From assembly GCF_036373705.1 (NCBI RefSeq), contig NW_027102661.1, positions 124,001 to 188,000 of the forward strand: DNA of 64,000 bases, written 5' to 3'. Every line of letters begins with the position of its first letter. The first letter of the stretch is position 1. The notes beneath the pieces were generated by a model. That model did no database searches, was not told the DNA's origin, and worked only from the letters and a program-made list of their open reading frames with translations. The position numbers were made by a program, and so were the translations under genes. The DNA is from Amia ocellicauda (lineage: Eukaryota > Chordata > Actinopteri > Amiiformes > Amiidae). Below are positions 33,701 to 45,667 of this stretch, piece by piece.

Positions 33701-34858
33701 CTTCCTTTACCTCACAATGGTACCACACAACAATTTTTAAAGACAACAACTCCTCAAACTTGGTGATGTCTGAAAAGGCAACCATCTGTTGAGAGTTTAA
33801 GCCGGCCCTCTGATGAAGCATTAAAGCCTCTTGCAGAGCTTGGGGTTCAGGCATGTCGGGGGTGAGTAATTTTATTAAACTGTAAGCAAAACAGAGCTTA
33901 TTGTCCCCACTGGAACTCACCACTAATTGCCTGAGCTTGGTCCTAATTATGTCGTTCTTCAAGCATTTCGACAGACTTCTAAGCACCCCACCCTCAGGGT
34001 TACGAACCACATTCATTACCAGAGACAGACTTTCATCAGCTATGATGGCTGCGTTACTTTGCAATAATGCTTCGATTTTAGCCAGACGTCTAAATTATCT
34101 CCACTCAGCATTACAGATAGGTTGCTAAACAAATCATCCCCTCTGAGTTCTAACTGTACAACATCTCGAGGTCTGACCCTTTCAGCAACCTGTTCAAGCA
34201 TTTTCTGCAAGGCCTCGTATATGTTGACAAATATTTCTGCATAATTGTCACAATTTAAAAGTTCTGCAAAATTAAAACGCTGAATCATTTCAAAATTGTT
34301 ATAGGCCGGTCTATCTATAATCACGGGATCACTGGTACTCTTGGACACATCATCATTTTGAACAAAGCCTTCACCCCCTACATTCTCACAGAGCATGTCC
34401 TCCACAGCCTTATCAGTCCCAGAACCCTCCAAATTCCGAACACCCCCACTGCTGACATCTACAAAACCCCCTTTTTGAGGAGGCTCATTTAAAGCCTGTA
34501 AAAGTCCTTCAAAGATATCCAACCGGTTAATGTCAAGACCCTCCTCTATAGTGATGGCTGCTTCTGCCGCCATCCTGTGTTCTAATTGTCTCAAATCATT
34601 TATAATAGGGGCAGAATTTGGTCGGGGTAGCTCCTCCAAAGCCTCCACCATTTCAAACAAATCGGGGTGAACTAGGGGGTGAACCTCTATAAGCGCTACC
34701 GGTGGGAGGTGGTTATTTAGATCATTGACCATCTGTAACAGGTCGGGGTTCACCGGTAAGTCTGTTAATTCACATTCTATCGGTGGTAATTGGGGGTTAT
34801 TTAAATCATTTATCATTTGTAATAGTTCCAGGTTCATTGGGACATCAGAGGAGTTCAC
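30726..34858 (-). pseudogene. Protein-primed family B DNA polymerase (copy B, broken)
   Basis: The catalytic half is the longest open stretch in the window (30726-32879, 717 codons). Numbered within that stretch, an exonuclease-type Y-x3-D ends at residue 80. Motif A D-F-T-S-L-Y-P has its Asp at 290, motif B spans K470 to K479, and motif C D-T-D-S lies at 568-571. The N-terminal half has exonuclease D-x-E-type and N-x3-Y-D motifs and Cys pairs. The whole gene is broken. Confidence 0.9.
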
Positions 34859-35020
34859 AACAGGGCCGGGGATGTTCTCTCGGGAAGGTCTTTTTGGGGC
34901 CCTAGCTTGTTCATAATCCTTTAGTTTGTGAGTTCTTTTACCAAGTCAGGACATTTTTTAATTTATTTTTTATTTTTCCAACAACACACAATAGTAAGGC
35001 GTTTTGTGTCTATTAAAACA

Positions 35021-35602
35021 TTAAATACGGTACAATTCGTTAGTAAGGGTATTAATAAGGGTGTTTTGGCTCTCTATCAGCAGGTTTTGCCCCACTAACA
35101 CAAGTCTTTGATTTTGTAACAAAGTATGTAGCAACTCATGCCGACCTTCAGGAAGAAGCTCCGGGGGCTGGTGGCCTGGCTCAGCTTCAAAGGATGGTCG
35201 CTCCGGTAAATCTCGGTCGAAGGAGGTAAGGAGCGAGTGTATACTCATGGACGGAGACCAAGAAGGCCTTTGCGGTGACACCCTGGCCAAGCGCGGGGTA
35301 CTGTTCCGCGTTTCTGTAGCCAAGAAACGGGTCTGGGGGGACGATGTTGAAACCAGGCCGTCGTTGGGTGGTGTGTCAGCCCTGACTGACGGCGACCCCT
35401 GAGGTTGTTGGATGCCTGTATTTGTTCCGCCCGACAATGCGGCGGGCTGAATCTGGGGTGTAGAATTACCCCCAGAAGGCTGTGGCCTGAGTAGATGTTG
35501 GGGGGTCTCCAAGACCACCGTGGGGGATCCTCTCGGTGATCTCACCGGGAAAGATGTTTGATCCCACTTAGACGGGGTAATTGTCCTCAATAGCTCATCC
35601 AC
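35021..35602 (-). CDS. Pro/Ser-rich 193-aa frame (copy B)
   Basis: Open counterpart of 500-1081, with the same coiled-coil-like C-terminus. Confidence 0.6.
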   Translation of the reverse strand: MDELLRTITPSKWDQTSFPVRSPRGSPTVVLETPQHLLRPQPSGGNSTPQIQPAALSGGTNTGIQQPQGSPSVRADTPPNDGLVSTSSPQTRFLATETRNSTPRLARVSPQRPSWSPSMSIHSLLTSFDRDLPERPSFEAEPGHQPPELLPEGRHELLHTLLQNQRLVLVGQNLLIESQNTLINTLTNELYRI

Positions 35603-37061
35603 AGAATGACTATCCCAAGAGTCTTGGGAAGAATAAAAATATACATTACATTTACATCTTTAAACGGCGACAGAAATCAAACTTAAAACAACATGTCCAG
35701 GACATTCAAAACCTTTAGCTTTTTTAGACCTTTGAAAATAGCCTTAGACATTCACTACAACGCCTTATTATTTACAGACAATATATTTATTAGGACTTGA
35801 TAATAAATGTAAAACAGAGAAGCCGCTGTAAATAAACTGTTTCTTAAATGTTTCTTTAAAAACTGTAATATTGTTAATAAAACACACACACACACAACAA
35901 CATTTCATTTTTAAACGAACCTTCCAAGTGTAAACGCTTCCTGATCCCGGGACTTCCTGTTTCACAAACGTTTTCACGATCTGTTTAAATATTAAATACA
36001 ATGAACACCTTCAAGCCTTTTCCTACAACCACTTTAAAACAGAAGTATAATAGCGGGAGATAAGCCAAACAACTTACTAAACCCTTTCGGACGGCTTTAC
36101 TTCCTAACCAGACGGTACGGCAATCGGTCATTTCTAAACACGTTCCCCAGAAACAAGCCTAGACCTGTCCGGACTTCTAAAGATCTTTCCCAGAACCCCC
36201 CGCCCTACAGGAAACGGTCACCCATCGCTTAAATATTAGCCCTCAACGGGCAAACAAAGCCCTTTTAAAAACATTAAAGTTTGAAAGATCTTACTTACCT
36301 CCACAGAATAATCGTTTCTTATGTTTTTCGGCTGGTTTAGCTTTTTGCACCGCTGTGAAGGTAAGAGACATGTTTAACCTTTAACCACACCGCTTTATAA
36401 AAAGCTTTAACCTCTTACAGGCTGCAGATATATACTCACAGCTATCAGATACCGGGGCTGACGGCCTTTCAGATTCTTGAAAGGTTACGGTTCTCGAAGG
36501 TAAAACGAAACAAGCCCTCGATGTGGAAGGCCTTTCGTTGTCTCGAACCACGTTTCTTAATACTGTTAGACAGGATAATTTTTTTAAATTAACAAAACTG
36601 GACTCAAACATCTTACAGAAACGTTATACAAACAAACAGGGGTTTAGTTCTTACCCGGTCGGCAGACAGCCTGTCTAGGGACAACCACTTCTCTTGGTCG
36701 ATCCTCGGAGACATTAATCACAGGCCTTTCGATAGTTTCTGTGTAATTAAAGAGACCGGCATTAATATATATTAAAACGTTTTCATAACTCTAATGAGCC
36801 GCTTCAAAACCACACACACCCATGCATAAGAACCCATGAGCGCAAACACAAAAATCTTACCGTCGTTGTTCCAGATGATCTCCTCAGCGTTGGGAATTAA
36901 CTCCTGTTGACTGGCTGAAAAATAATTTTACAGAACTTAAAACAGATGTTATAGCCTTATTTACAATACATGCACACAACACGCTCTGAGTCAATGAAAA
37001 TAATCTGAAGACTTGCCTAAAAACTCGTTTAAATCGAATCGCTGATGTTGTTTCCAGACAT
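35603..37061 (-). other. Exon-like blocks of a probable spliced gene (copy B)
   Basis: The same blocks and splice-site consensus as copy 0, with the first Met-containing block near 37059-37061. Single-base variants agree with copy 0 more than with A or C. Confidence 0.5.
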
Positions 37062-38326
37062 TGTTGATCTTTAGTCTTAAATCGAAAGGTCAGTATGAGT
37101 CTGTCGAGCTGAAGACCAGACCTTCATACTTAAAATGATGGCCACATGCCGGATCTGCTTGTAAGGCATTGTTCTGGTCTGGCCTTTGTGCCACCCTGTT
37201 ACCAATTAACATATCAAAACCAACCAATAAAATGACACTGCATCAAATTTCAAATAGAAACCAAGATGGAGACGATCTCTCTCCTCTCTACTCTAAACTT
37301 TTATTAGAACCTTTTGGTCTCTCAAAAAAACATTTTTAAGCATCAAGACCTATAGTCAACAACCACTAAGAATATTTCAGGCCTTTATAAGCGCTAAAAA
37401 ACAACCTGAGCCTAGAAAATAACTATAAAGATCAAAAATAACTAGCGCTTTTACAGTGATTTTTTTTTTTTTTTTTATAGCGATGCTTTGTTTGGTATTA
37501 AACAAGTCACAAACTACTCAGAACAGCGTTTATCCCCGCAAAAGAGATATTTGGGTTTATTTTACAAAGCTTATAAATTATATAGGTTAAAAGTATTCTG
37601 AATGTTTTGATACCACACGCCATACCTATTGTTGTCTGAGCACACCCCCGCCCCCCATGGTGTGAGTGATTTAGCCTTGAGTGTTGTGATCTATTTAGCA
37701 TTGAGTGATCAGTTGTTTTCATTTTTTAAACGATTCCTTATCATCAGGGATTGAGACTGCTAAAATACCTTAAAAGCATATCCTTATCTTAAGTCTAACT
37801 CTTATGAGCTTTAAGACCCTAGAATGTATTTAAGTAAAACGACTGAACACATTATGTGAGAGATAAAATATAACCACAGCTTTTTTTTTTTTTTTTTACA
37901 AAAACAATTAACCTATACACACAAACACCCACACACACACCCTCTTTTTTAATTTAATTTTTAATTAAATTTGAGGAGAGAGACAGAGCCAGATACAGTG
38001 TGGATAACATAAGTACCCTATGCAAAACAGGCATTGTTAGGACCTGGGATCATAACAGACAACAGAACTTGTTGAATTTTATAAAATGATTGGGCGAGAG
38101 AGAGAGAAAGACAGACAGAGACAGTGTGAATATGATAAACGCACAATTCAAAATTGGCATTGTTAAGACCTGGGACCATTACAGACAACAGAACTTGTTG
38201 ATCTTATAACGGTTTAGATTTACTAAACCATTAAATGTATATTTAAAAAAGACCCCCAACCACTACAGGAAGAGCCGACCCATTCACACTCTACAGTTGA
38301 CCAACAAGAACAACAAGAACAACAGG
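37062..38326. repeat. Right subterminal DNA with diverged tandem duplication (copy B)
   Basis: Non-coding. It holds the ~140-bp block shared with copy 0 (about 37192-37339), poly(T) tracts near 37461-37477 and 37881-37897, and the two diverged ~105-bp tandem units near 37981-38084 and 38108-38209. Confidence 0.65.
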
Positions 38327-38511
38327 TTATGGGCGGCCTTGTTGTTCAGGGTTTTATGGGTGTACACTTTCTGACGGATATGACGTAGGAATAATTAAGG
38401 AAATAACTCTACCTAAAATCACGCCCCCCAATTATGACGTAGGAATATTAATAAGCTTAGGGCATACGTCATAACAAAATAGGCCGCGCCCAAAAAACCC
38501 AACTATCTACT
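38327..38511. repeat. Right terminal inverted repeat (copy B)
   Basis: 185 bp, the inverted partner of 22836-23020 with about four mismatches (near 2 percent). Confidence 0.95.
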
Positions 38512-38517
38512 CATAAG
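38512..38517. repeat. Target-site duplication CATAAG (right of copy B)
   Basis: Matches 22830-22835. Confidence 0.93.
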
Positions 38518-38735
38518 AGTAACAGCAATGTCGCCGATCCTGCTACGGTCGTATTGTAACAGCAACAACATGTATCGATTTTAAAAGTGTCAGTTCCAGC
38601 GCCTCGCAAAGCTACCCTTCTGTGATCGTTTGTTCTCTAGGTCAGGCTTTCTTGACACTCCGAGGAAGAGAAAACGATGGCCGGCCGCGTTACAGGGACA
38701 GGTAACACAGCACTAGCACACATGCACCGCGGGTT

Positions 38736-38807
38736 GTTTCCGCCCGGTTTCGAACCAGGGACCTTTCGCGTGTGAGGCGAACGTGATAGCCACTACACTA
38801 CGGAAAC
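38736..38807 (-). tRNA. tRNA-Val(CAC)
   Basis: Identical to the gene at 20214: intact acceptor, anticodon CAC, intact A and B boxes. Confidence 0.9.
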
Positions 38808-39096
38808 CAACCTGTCCTGGTGTTTCGAATGGCTCCCATCGAAGCAGGCTGGTAAAACGTGCACAGGCGTTTCCCTTGGGCCAGCCTGTGAGATAAAGGT
38901 TTCTAATTTCACTGACCTATTTTGCAATGCTCAAGGGCACATCAGGACACTTTGGAAACTCTTTCAAAGGCAGGACGCCCTGCGCTCTGACAGTGCCTGC
39001 ACTTAGCCCAACAAGGTGATGCTGAATGGCTTGTTCAAACGGCTGGTGGTCTTCCTTCACCACCAGACTATCAGAGCTATACTGCGCCTTCAACTA

Positions 39097-39102
39097 CATA
39101 AG
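39097..39102. other. Unoccupied Polinton target site
   Basis: CATAAG in the uninterrupted array context, equivalent to the site split by the elements. Confidence 0.87.
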
Positions 39103-39328
39103 AGTAACAGCAATGTCGCCGATCCTGCTACGGTCGTATTGTAACAGCAACAACATGTATCGATTTTAAAAGTGTCAGTTCCAGCGCCTCGCAAAGCTAC
39201 CCTTCTTCGATCATTAGTTCTCAAGGTCAGGATTTCTTGCCACTCCGAGGAAGAGAAAACAACGGCCGGCCTTGGGGCAGAGAGATGAGGACGGGTAACA
39301 CGGCACTGGCATATGTGCACCGCGGGTT

Positions 39329-39400
39329 GTTTCCACCCAGTTTCGAACCGGGGACCTGTCGCGTGTGAGGCGAACGTGATAGCCACTACACTACGGAAAC
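39329..39400 (-). tRNA. tRNA-Val(CAC), probably decayed
   Basis: The anticodon is CAC. The first anticodon-stem pair is a mismatch (T27 with C43), and acceptor pair 7 is a G-U wobble. The T arm still pairs with one wobble. It may be weakly functional. Confidence 0.78.
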
Positions 39401-39532
39401 CGACCTGTCCTAGCGTTTCGAATGGCTCCCATCGAAGCAGGCTGGTAAAACGCGCACAGGTGTTTCCCGTGGGCCAGCCTGTGAGATAAAGGTTTCTATT
39501 TTCACTGACCTATTTTGCATTGCTCAAGGGCA

Positions 39533-39785
39533 AGAGGATCCAGAAAAACAGGTTACTGAAATGATGTTTGACGCCGTGGACTGGCCGTTCTTGAAAGAGG
39601 TCATAAACTGTATAAATGATGGATTTGACATCTTGACCAAATGTTCGCAACTGGATTTGGTTAGAAGGAGAATATGCTGGATTATGGATTATATATCCCC
39701 CTTGAATGACGACGACGATGATAAAACAGACGACGTGTGGGGTTTTGGAGGGGGGTCTGACGGCTCAGGGGCTACTCTCTTCTAA
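39533..39785 (+). pseudogene. Unknown 236-aa-type protein, C-terminal part (copy C)
   Basis: Only the final third of the first gene remains, with the Asp-rich and Gly-rich tail. Confidence 0.65.
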
Positions 39786-39863
39786 GAGGGCGGTGTGTCA
39801 TGACGTAGTGAAGAGATAGGATAAAAGGCGCAACAATTCAATCATGGTTTAAAATTAAAGAGA
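39786..39863 (+). promoter_or_regulatory. Promoter of the 282-aa gene (copy C)
   Basis: GGGCGG, TGACGTAG and GATAAAAGG precede the ATG at 39864. Confidence 0.5.
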
Positions 39864-40712
39864 ATGTCTTACCCGAAAGCTGCGGACGTCGACAGGCTCT
39901 ACAGGCCTCTTCAAACCCGGGATCACCCCTGGTTCTATTCCCCAGATTTTGTATACACTCTGGAACCCTTTGACTGCGGTTACTCTCCAAGACCTCAGAC
40001 CCCGGTCCCTCAGGACGAAACAACATGCGGTGCGATGGATGTCCAAATGAGTCTCGGGGATCCCCAGCCTCTGGAGCTCATGGAGGGCCTCGATTTTCCC
40101 GAACTGTCTACCGTCTGTGCGTCTCAGGAGGGGGTCAGTCCAATGGATGTAGAAACACCCCACAAACCACCAGGCGAACCAATGAGCATCGGACAGTCCC
40201 GGGGGCGTGATGAAGATGAAGGATTTATGCCCGGGGTATGTGACCAAGTAAGCAGAGTGGTTAAAAGCACCCTGGTGTATATTCTGAGTGCTCTCATCGA
40301 CCGAGCTCTGAAAGAAGTCTGTCGGGGGTGTGAAGTGAATCACCCCAGTCAGTTGAGACACAGTTGTTTGTTTGAACCAGACCGTTACTATTTCCTGTTC
40401 TATTTCAACGTGTTTTACAGAAGACTGAACAAACCGTGGCTGAAACCGGCACTAATCAAGGCGCTGTCTTACTCCCACATACATGTCACTGCGGGACAAG
40501 TCCAGAAAATCATAGATGAGATTTTGCTGGAGCTGAAAAAGGAGCCGTTTATAATAGAGAAACTTGGGCAGCTGCTCAATGACCTGGATGAGCCGAGTAG
40601 AAAAACCGCTGGCAAGCTAAAAGCTTATTTCTTCCGTAAAGAAGTTAAAGCTGGGGACAGCGACGAAGAATTCGACATCTACGCCACTGATTCAGACTCT
40701 GACCTGAACTAA
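39864..40712 (+). CDS. 282-aa Cys/His-motif protein, unknown (copy C)
   Basis: Open frame of the same length as copy A. The Cys/His motif at residues 153-168 and the acidic C-terminus are conserved. Confidence 0.65.
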   Translation: MSYPKAADVDRLYRPLQTRDHPWFYSPDFVYTLEPFDCGYSPRPQTPVPQDETTCGAMDVQMSLGDPQPLELMEGLDFPELSTVCASQEGVSPMDVETPHKPPGEPMSIGQSRGRDEDEGFMPGVCDQVSRVVKSTLVYILSALIDRALKEVCRGCEVNHPSQLRHSCLFEPDRYYFLFYFNVFYRRLNKPWLKPALIKALSYSHIHVTAGQVQKIIDEILLELKKEPFIIEKLGQLLNDLDEPSRKTAGKLKAYFFRKEVKAGDSDEEFDIYATDSDSDLN

Positions 40713-40724
40713 GGGACTTTGAAC

Positions 40725-41117
40725 ATGGGGAATGTTCTGGACTGCTTCTGCAACTGGTTCTGTCATCAACACTCTGCAGCTAACCTGAGAGCGCTATTAC
40801 ACCATGTGCTTGACAGAAAAGTAGCCAACGCGAGCCTTTTCTCTACAGATTTAACCATCGATGAGGATCAACTTTCAAACCTGGAAAAGTTAATGGCTGC
40901 TGTAACAAAGATCGGGGGGTACGAACACTGGGATGAAGCGCTCAAGGGGGCCAAGAATGATATTAGGCCATTTCATCAACATCTGTATGACCTTTTACTG
41001 AGCAAGTTTAATACACCTCTGTTTAATTTTAAAATAGGTCATATTGTTGTTTTATTTACATATGTAACTGAGGTGTGTGCCTACAAGATAAAGAAACAGG
41101 TATATTTGTTGATATAG
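40725..41117 (+). CDS. Small 130-aa protein, possibly apoptosis-regulator-like (copy C)
   Basis: This is the only open copy. It starts at the ATG 12 bases after the 282-aa stop, with M-G followed by a Cys/Trp-rich segment; Gly2 could suggest N-myristoylation, but this is weak. The middle is helical. A hydrophobic helix near residues 100-120 ends in basic residues. The order of short helices, with a hydrophobic segment preceded by Gly, loosely recalls small viral Bcl-2-like proteins. I cannot support that beyond a hint. It could equally be an unrelated membrane-associated protein. Confidence 0.45.
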   Translation: MGNVLDCFCNWFCHQHSAANLRALLHHVLDRKVANASLFSTDLTIDEDQLSNLEKLMAAVTKIGGYEHWDEALKGAKNDIRPFHQHLYDLLLSKFNTPLFNFKIGHIVVLFTYVTEVCAYKIKKQVYLLI

Positions 41118-41289
41118 ATCAAGTAACCAATCATCTGATTTCTTTTTGTCTGGACCGTAGAAAAAATTGTTGTGTATGTTATACTTTTCTCAAATGTCTA
41201 AAAAGGGGTATCTGCTCTCCTGAAGTTGAATAAAAAACCTTGTATAAAAACTTTGCGCATAGTGTGGGTCTGTGTGGTTATTTGACAGA
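41118..41289 (+). promoter_or_regulatory. poly(A) signal and integrase promoter (copy C)
   Basis: The AATAAA and TATAAAA pair ahead of the integrase is the same as in copies A, B and D. Confidence 0.5.
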
Positions 41290-42381
41290 ATGACTCGGCA
41301 AGCTCCCCAAATGCAGGAACTATACTACAACCCAGCCAAGATTGGGGGTTTGGCGGGTAAGAAGGGTTTTCAAAGAGGACTCGCTGAGGCCGGAGTGAAG
41401 GTTAATGATGTGGTTGTTTCAGAATGGTTACGGGAACAAGACGCCTATACCTTACATAAACCTCTCAGGATTAACTTTAAAAGAAACCGCGTATATGCAA
41501 CTGACATAGACTCACAATGGCAAATGGATCTAGTCGATATGTCAAATTTATCAAAACATAACAATGGTCACAAATTGATGTTGATGTGTATCGATGTTTA
41601 ATCAAAATATGCCTGGGCTCGAATTCTACATAATAAAACAGGTTGAGCGGTGACGAGGGTCTTTGAGGATATATTGTCCCAGGGTCGATGTCCTAAAAAA
41701 CTGCAGACTGATTAAGGAAAAAAGTTTCTCAACAGAGAATTTCAGAATCTACTGAAGAGACACAAAATACATCATTTCACCACCGGAAATGAGCTTAAAG
41801 CATCGGTAGTGGAGAGGTTTAACCGCACCATAAAGACCAAAATGTGGAGATATTTTACAGCGGTCAACACGTTCAAGTATTTTGATAAAGTTCAGGATTT
41901 TATTGATGCTTACAACCAAGGGTATCACACCAGTATTAAAATGAAGTCTATAGATGTTGATCAAAGTAATTCTTTTCAGGTCTATACAAAATTATACGGA
42001 CCATTTATTAAGAAGGGAAAAACTACTTATAAGTTCAACATCGGTGATGTGGTTCGCGTTTCAAAGCTAAGGAGTACTTTTGCCAAAGGTTATGAACAAA
42101 CATTTTCTGACGAATATTTTACAGTTACCGAACAGTTGGCTAGAGCCCCCCCCGTGTACCGGTTAAAAGACTATGACGGGGAGGATATAGAAGGAACGTT
42201 TTACGAAGCCGAGTTACAAAAAATTATTGTGGGTAAAGACAGTGTATACAGAGTTGAAAAGATATTAGCTGAAAAAACCCAGAACCGGAAAAAATATGTG
42301 TTGGTGAAATGGCTTGGATGGCCTGAAAAGTTCAATAGTTGGGTCCCGGAACAACAGGTTTGCGATATTCAATCCTTATAA
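41290..42381 (+). pseudogene. Polinton integrase with chromodomain (copy C, broken)
   Basis: Colinear with copy D. The C-terminal part with the chromodomain is open. It is broken. Confidence 0.83.
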
Positions 42382-42427
42382 CAACATGCCCGCGGGTGTG
42401 TTGGGGGCATTACTCTCGATACTCAAG

Positions 42428-43161
42428 ATGGAATCAGGAGGCTTCTACGTGACTCTACCCAGTAACGCCTCTCTCGATATATACCCTAAAAATGAAATAT
42501 CCAGTTACACGGTACAATTTGGAAAATCTATAGATCTAAGAGGGTCGTGGGAAGTGGGGTTGGCGGAAATACAGTATCCTTACACTTGGGCTGTTTTACA
42601 AGATAAGGATGCCACCTTCGCCATTTTTGATGATGTTAAAAAGAGTCAATGGACATTCACGATACAAGGAGGTTATTATGACAATGTAGATAAAATATTA
42701 GATGAGATGCATAAACAGTTCTCAGAAGGCACCCCCAACATCAAGCTATATTACAACCCTATTAACAACAGAGTGTACAAGGTGTCAAAACCAGGTATTA
42801 GCATTCAAACCAGCGGCCAACTGGGGCGTATATTAGGGTTCTATTCTGACACAGAGAGCAGGTTCTCAGAAGTGGTGGGGCGGCTTTTACACTCTTTATG
42901 TGTATACGGATATCATAACCCACCAGAGGGTCGGGGATAGTTATGTCCCCCTTTTGAGAAATGTACTTATTAAAGGTAAAAGCAATGACATGGTCACAAT
43001 TATTTATGACAAGCCACACTACGTACCAGTCTCAAAGACCCACTTTGACAACATCACGATCGAAGACAAATCGGATCAGAATATCAACGTACCCTTCCGC
43101 TTCGGTAAAGTTAAGTTGTCAAACTACATTTTCGACCCCTGAAACAGTGTGTACATTATTA
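42428..43161 (+). pseudogene. Probable minor capsid protein (copy C, broken)
   Basis: Counterpart of 7566-8294. It is mostly open in its first two thirds, and broken. Confidence 0.55.
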
Positions 43162-43163
43162 AA

Positions 43164-43651
43164 ATGGCTACCTCGAGGGGTTATGTAGATCCTAGCGCCA
43201 ATGTGGATTATTACAAGATGCAAGATGGAACGGCTTGCCCGGTTTTGTAGGAGCCCCCACAATGTATGGCGCCGGTCTAGGAGGACTCTTTCGTGGTCTC
43301 TTTAGAATGGCCGTACCCCTGCTTAAGAGAGGCTTTGCTATAGCCAGACCCCACTTGAAATCAGCGGCTAAAAATATTGTTAGTGACGTGTTCACCAATG
43401 TTATGAACCGGGCAGCTAGCCATGAGCATCAGGAGGGTTCGGGTCTCATGGTAATGGCGAGGAGGGGGGGTAAAAGAAGAAACAGCATGTGTCCACCAGG
43501 GCGACGAAGATCCGTGGCTAACAAAAAACGAAGAATCTCTCATTCTCCAACATATCGTGGAAACACTCGGAGAAGGAAGCAGCACAAGAAAAAACCTGCA
43601 AAAAGAAAGTCTCAAAGAAAGAAAAATAGAGCCTCAGGATATATCTTTTAA
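43164..43651 (+). pseudogene. Small basic pVI/core-like virion protein (copy C)
   Basis: Counterpart of copy D, with the amphipathic segment and Lys/Arg-rich C-terminus present. Confidence 0.65.
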
Positions 43652-43653
43652 AC

Positions 43654-44930
43654 ATGTCTTTTGTCCACAGTCTATTGGAAGAATGCGTCAAATCAGAACT
43701 GGATCTGTTTACAGTTCCATACACTCAAACGAGTATAGATAAGAGCATATATGTAGAGATTCCCCCTCTTTCTGCAATTTCAGACATGGCCCCTCTGGAG
43801 TTTTTTATAGCTGGCAATGGCGAGGATTATAATGATTTGAATAACACATTTATTTTAATGAACTGTAAAGTGACTAATGAGGATGGCGATGCAATCGAGA
43901 AGACGGCCAACGCTGGGGTCATCAATTACCCGGTGGCCACCATGTTTTCACAGGTGGATGTGACCCTGGGAGATCGGCTCATTAGTCAAAGCAGCAATAC
44001 TTACCCCTATAGAGCCATGATGGAGTGTAAACTTAATTATAGTGAGGAGACCCTAAGCAAACAGTTCAGCCCCGGCCTTTTCTTCAAAGACAACCCGGAA
44101 GCTATGGACGACAAGGATCCAGAGGGACTCAATAAGGGTTTGCAAAAAAGAACGGCCTCTTCAACAGAAGGGAGGACCTTTGAGCTAATGGGGCATATCA
44201 ATGCAGACATATTTTTCCAAGAAAAACTCATGCTCAACGGGGTAGACATTAAAATTAAAATGATCCGTAGTAAAAGTGCTTTTTATCTGATGACCCCTGA
44301 TACTGAAAAATATAAACTGACCATATTATCGGCCTCGCTGTTTGTGAAAAAAGTGTCCGTCTCCCCGGCGGTTAAACTAGGACACGCGCAGGCGTTAAGT
44401 ACCCGATCGAAAGAGTCTATATGACTGCAGGGACACGGGTGATGAACCAGGAAAATCTGTTTCTAGGACAGCTCCCAAAACAGGTTATTATTGGTCTCGT
44501 GGATAATGATGCATTTACCGGGGTTTACAACAAGAACCCCTTTAACTTTAAACATTATAACGCGGAATTTATAGCGTTGTACGTCGATGGTGTGCAGGTT
44601 CCATCCAGACCTTTTCAACCTGACTTTGAAAACGGCAATGCGGTTCGTGAATATTACAGTGTAGTACTGGCTACGGGTCGCCATCTCAAGGATCAAACTC
44701 TGCTGATCGATCGCCGGGAATACTGCAGCGGTTACACCCTGTACGGTTTCAACCTGACCCCTGACGAAGAGTGTGGACAACATTTTTCACTGATGAAGAC
44801 GGGCAATATGCGTTTGGAGATGCGTTTCAAGCAGCCTCTACCACGCACTGTAAATATGGTCGTGTATGCTGTGTTTGACAACATTATTGAGGTGAATCAG
44901 AGGAGAAACGTTCTGTATGATTATTATTAA
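43654..44930 (+). pseudogene. Polinton major capsid protein (copy C, broken)
   Basis: Nearly the full length of the capsid gene is represented, including its N-terminal segment, which copy A lacks. Confidence 0.82.
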
Positions 44931-44931
44931 A

Positions 44932-45488
44932 ATGAACACCAGAGAGCTCAACCACATCATGAATGCCCTGGCCGGCTCACGGAAACTGTTTCAAGGAGTC
45001 TACGCCTGCGATCAGCTACCTAAATTTAAGATCAAGAATTTACCTGCAATGTACATAATCAACACACACCCTAAAAATATGCCCGGAGAACATTGGCTGG
45101 CTATTTATCTAAGGTAGGACCACCGTGGTGAATTTTTTGATTCCTATGGAAACCCCCCGGATTTCAGACCTTTCCCTCGGAAGATCAATAACTTTCTGCT
45201 CAACAACTGTCAAGAAACCATTTACAGCGGTCGTCAAGTACAAAGTCTTCAGACCTTCACTTGTGGTCAGCACTGTGTGTTTTTCTTATATCATAGATCT
45301 AAAGGAAGGTCATACCCCGATATTATGGCCTTGTACAGTGAGGATTTAGGCCAAAATGATAAAAAAGTGGCAGAGTTTGTCAGTACACTGTGGACCCCCC
45401 TTATAACACAATGACTTACGACCCTAGCCAGCCATGTATACAGATGGGGTGTTCTTGTGAGGATTTTAAAAGATGTCATGCGTGTTAA
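44932..45488 (+). pseudogene. Adenain-type cysteine protease (copy C, broken)
   Basis: Colinear with the open copies A and B. It is broken here. Confidence 0.8.
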
Positions 45489-45667
45489 GGTGAAAAAATA
45501 ATGAAAACAGCCTTTGAATCATTAGTTTTGTTTTTATTCAACACAATTCTTATACAAAGCAGGGGTTATGGTATAAATAAATGTACAACATTTGAAAAAA
45601 AAAAAATAAAAATAAAAAATTGTTTGTCGGGTCATTATTTACAGGGGAGACAAATAAAAACATGAGA
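45489..45667. terminator. Convergent poly(A) region (copy C)
   Basis: AT-rich convergent 3' region as in A and B. No gene seen. Confidence 0.5.

Larger units (their letters stand above)
22836..38511 (+). mobile_element. Polinton/Maverick copy B (both ends present)
   Basis: This is the only copy in the window with both ends: 15,676 bp, 185-bp terminal inverted repeats differing at about 4 positions, 5'-AG termini and a 6-bp CATAAG duplication. Integrase, adenain protease, A32 ATPase, protein-primed polymerase and capsid gene regions identify the family; an adintovirus-like lineage is plausible. It is broken, with roughly eight to ten breaks, some shared with all other copies. The low divergence of its two ends suggests a young insertion or recent homogenisation. 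Confidence 0.97.
38518..39532. repeat. tRNA-Val repeat array 3
   Basis: This short array between B and C has two CAC-type tRNA bodies 593 bp apart and one unoccupied target site. The right border is a direct join to the interior of copy C. Confidence 0.87.
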
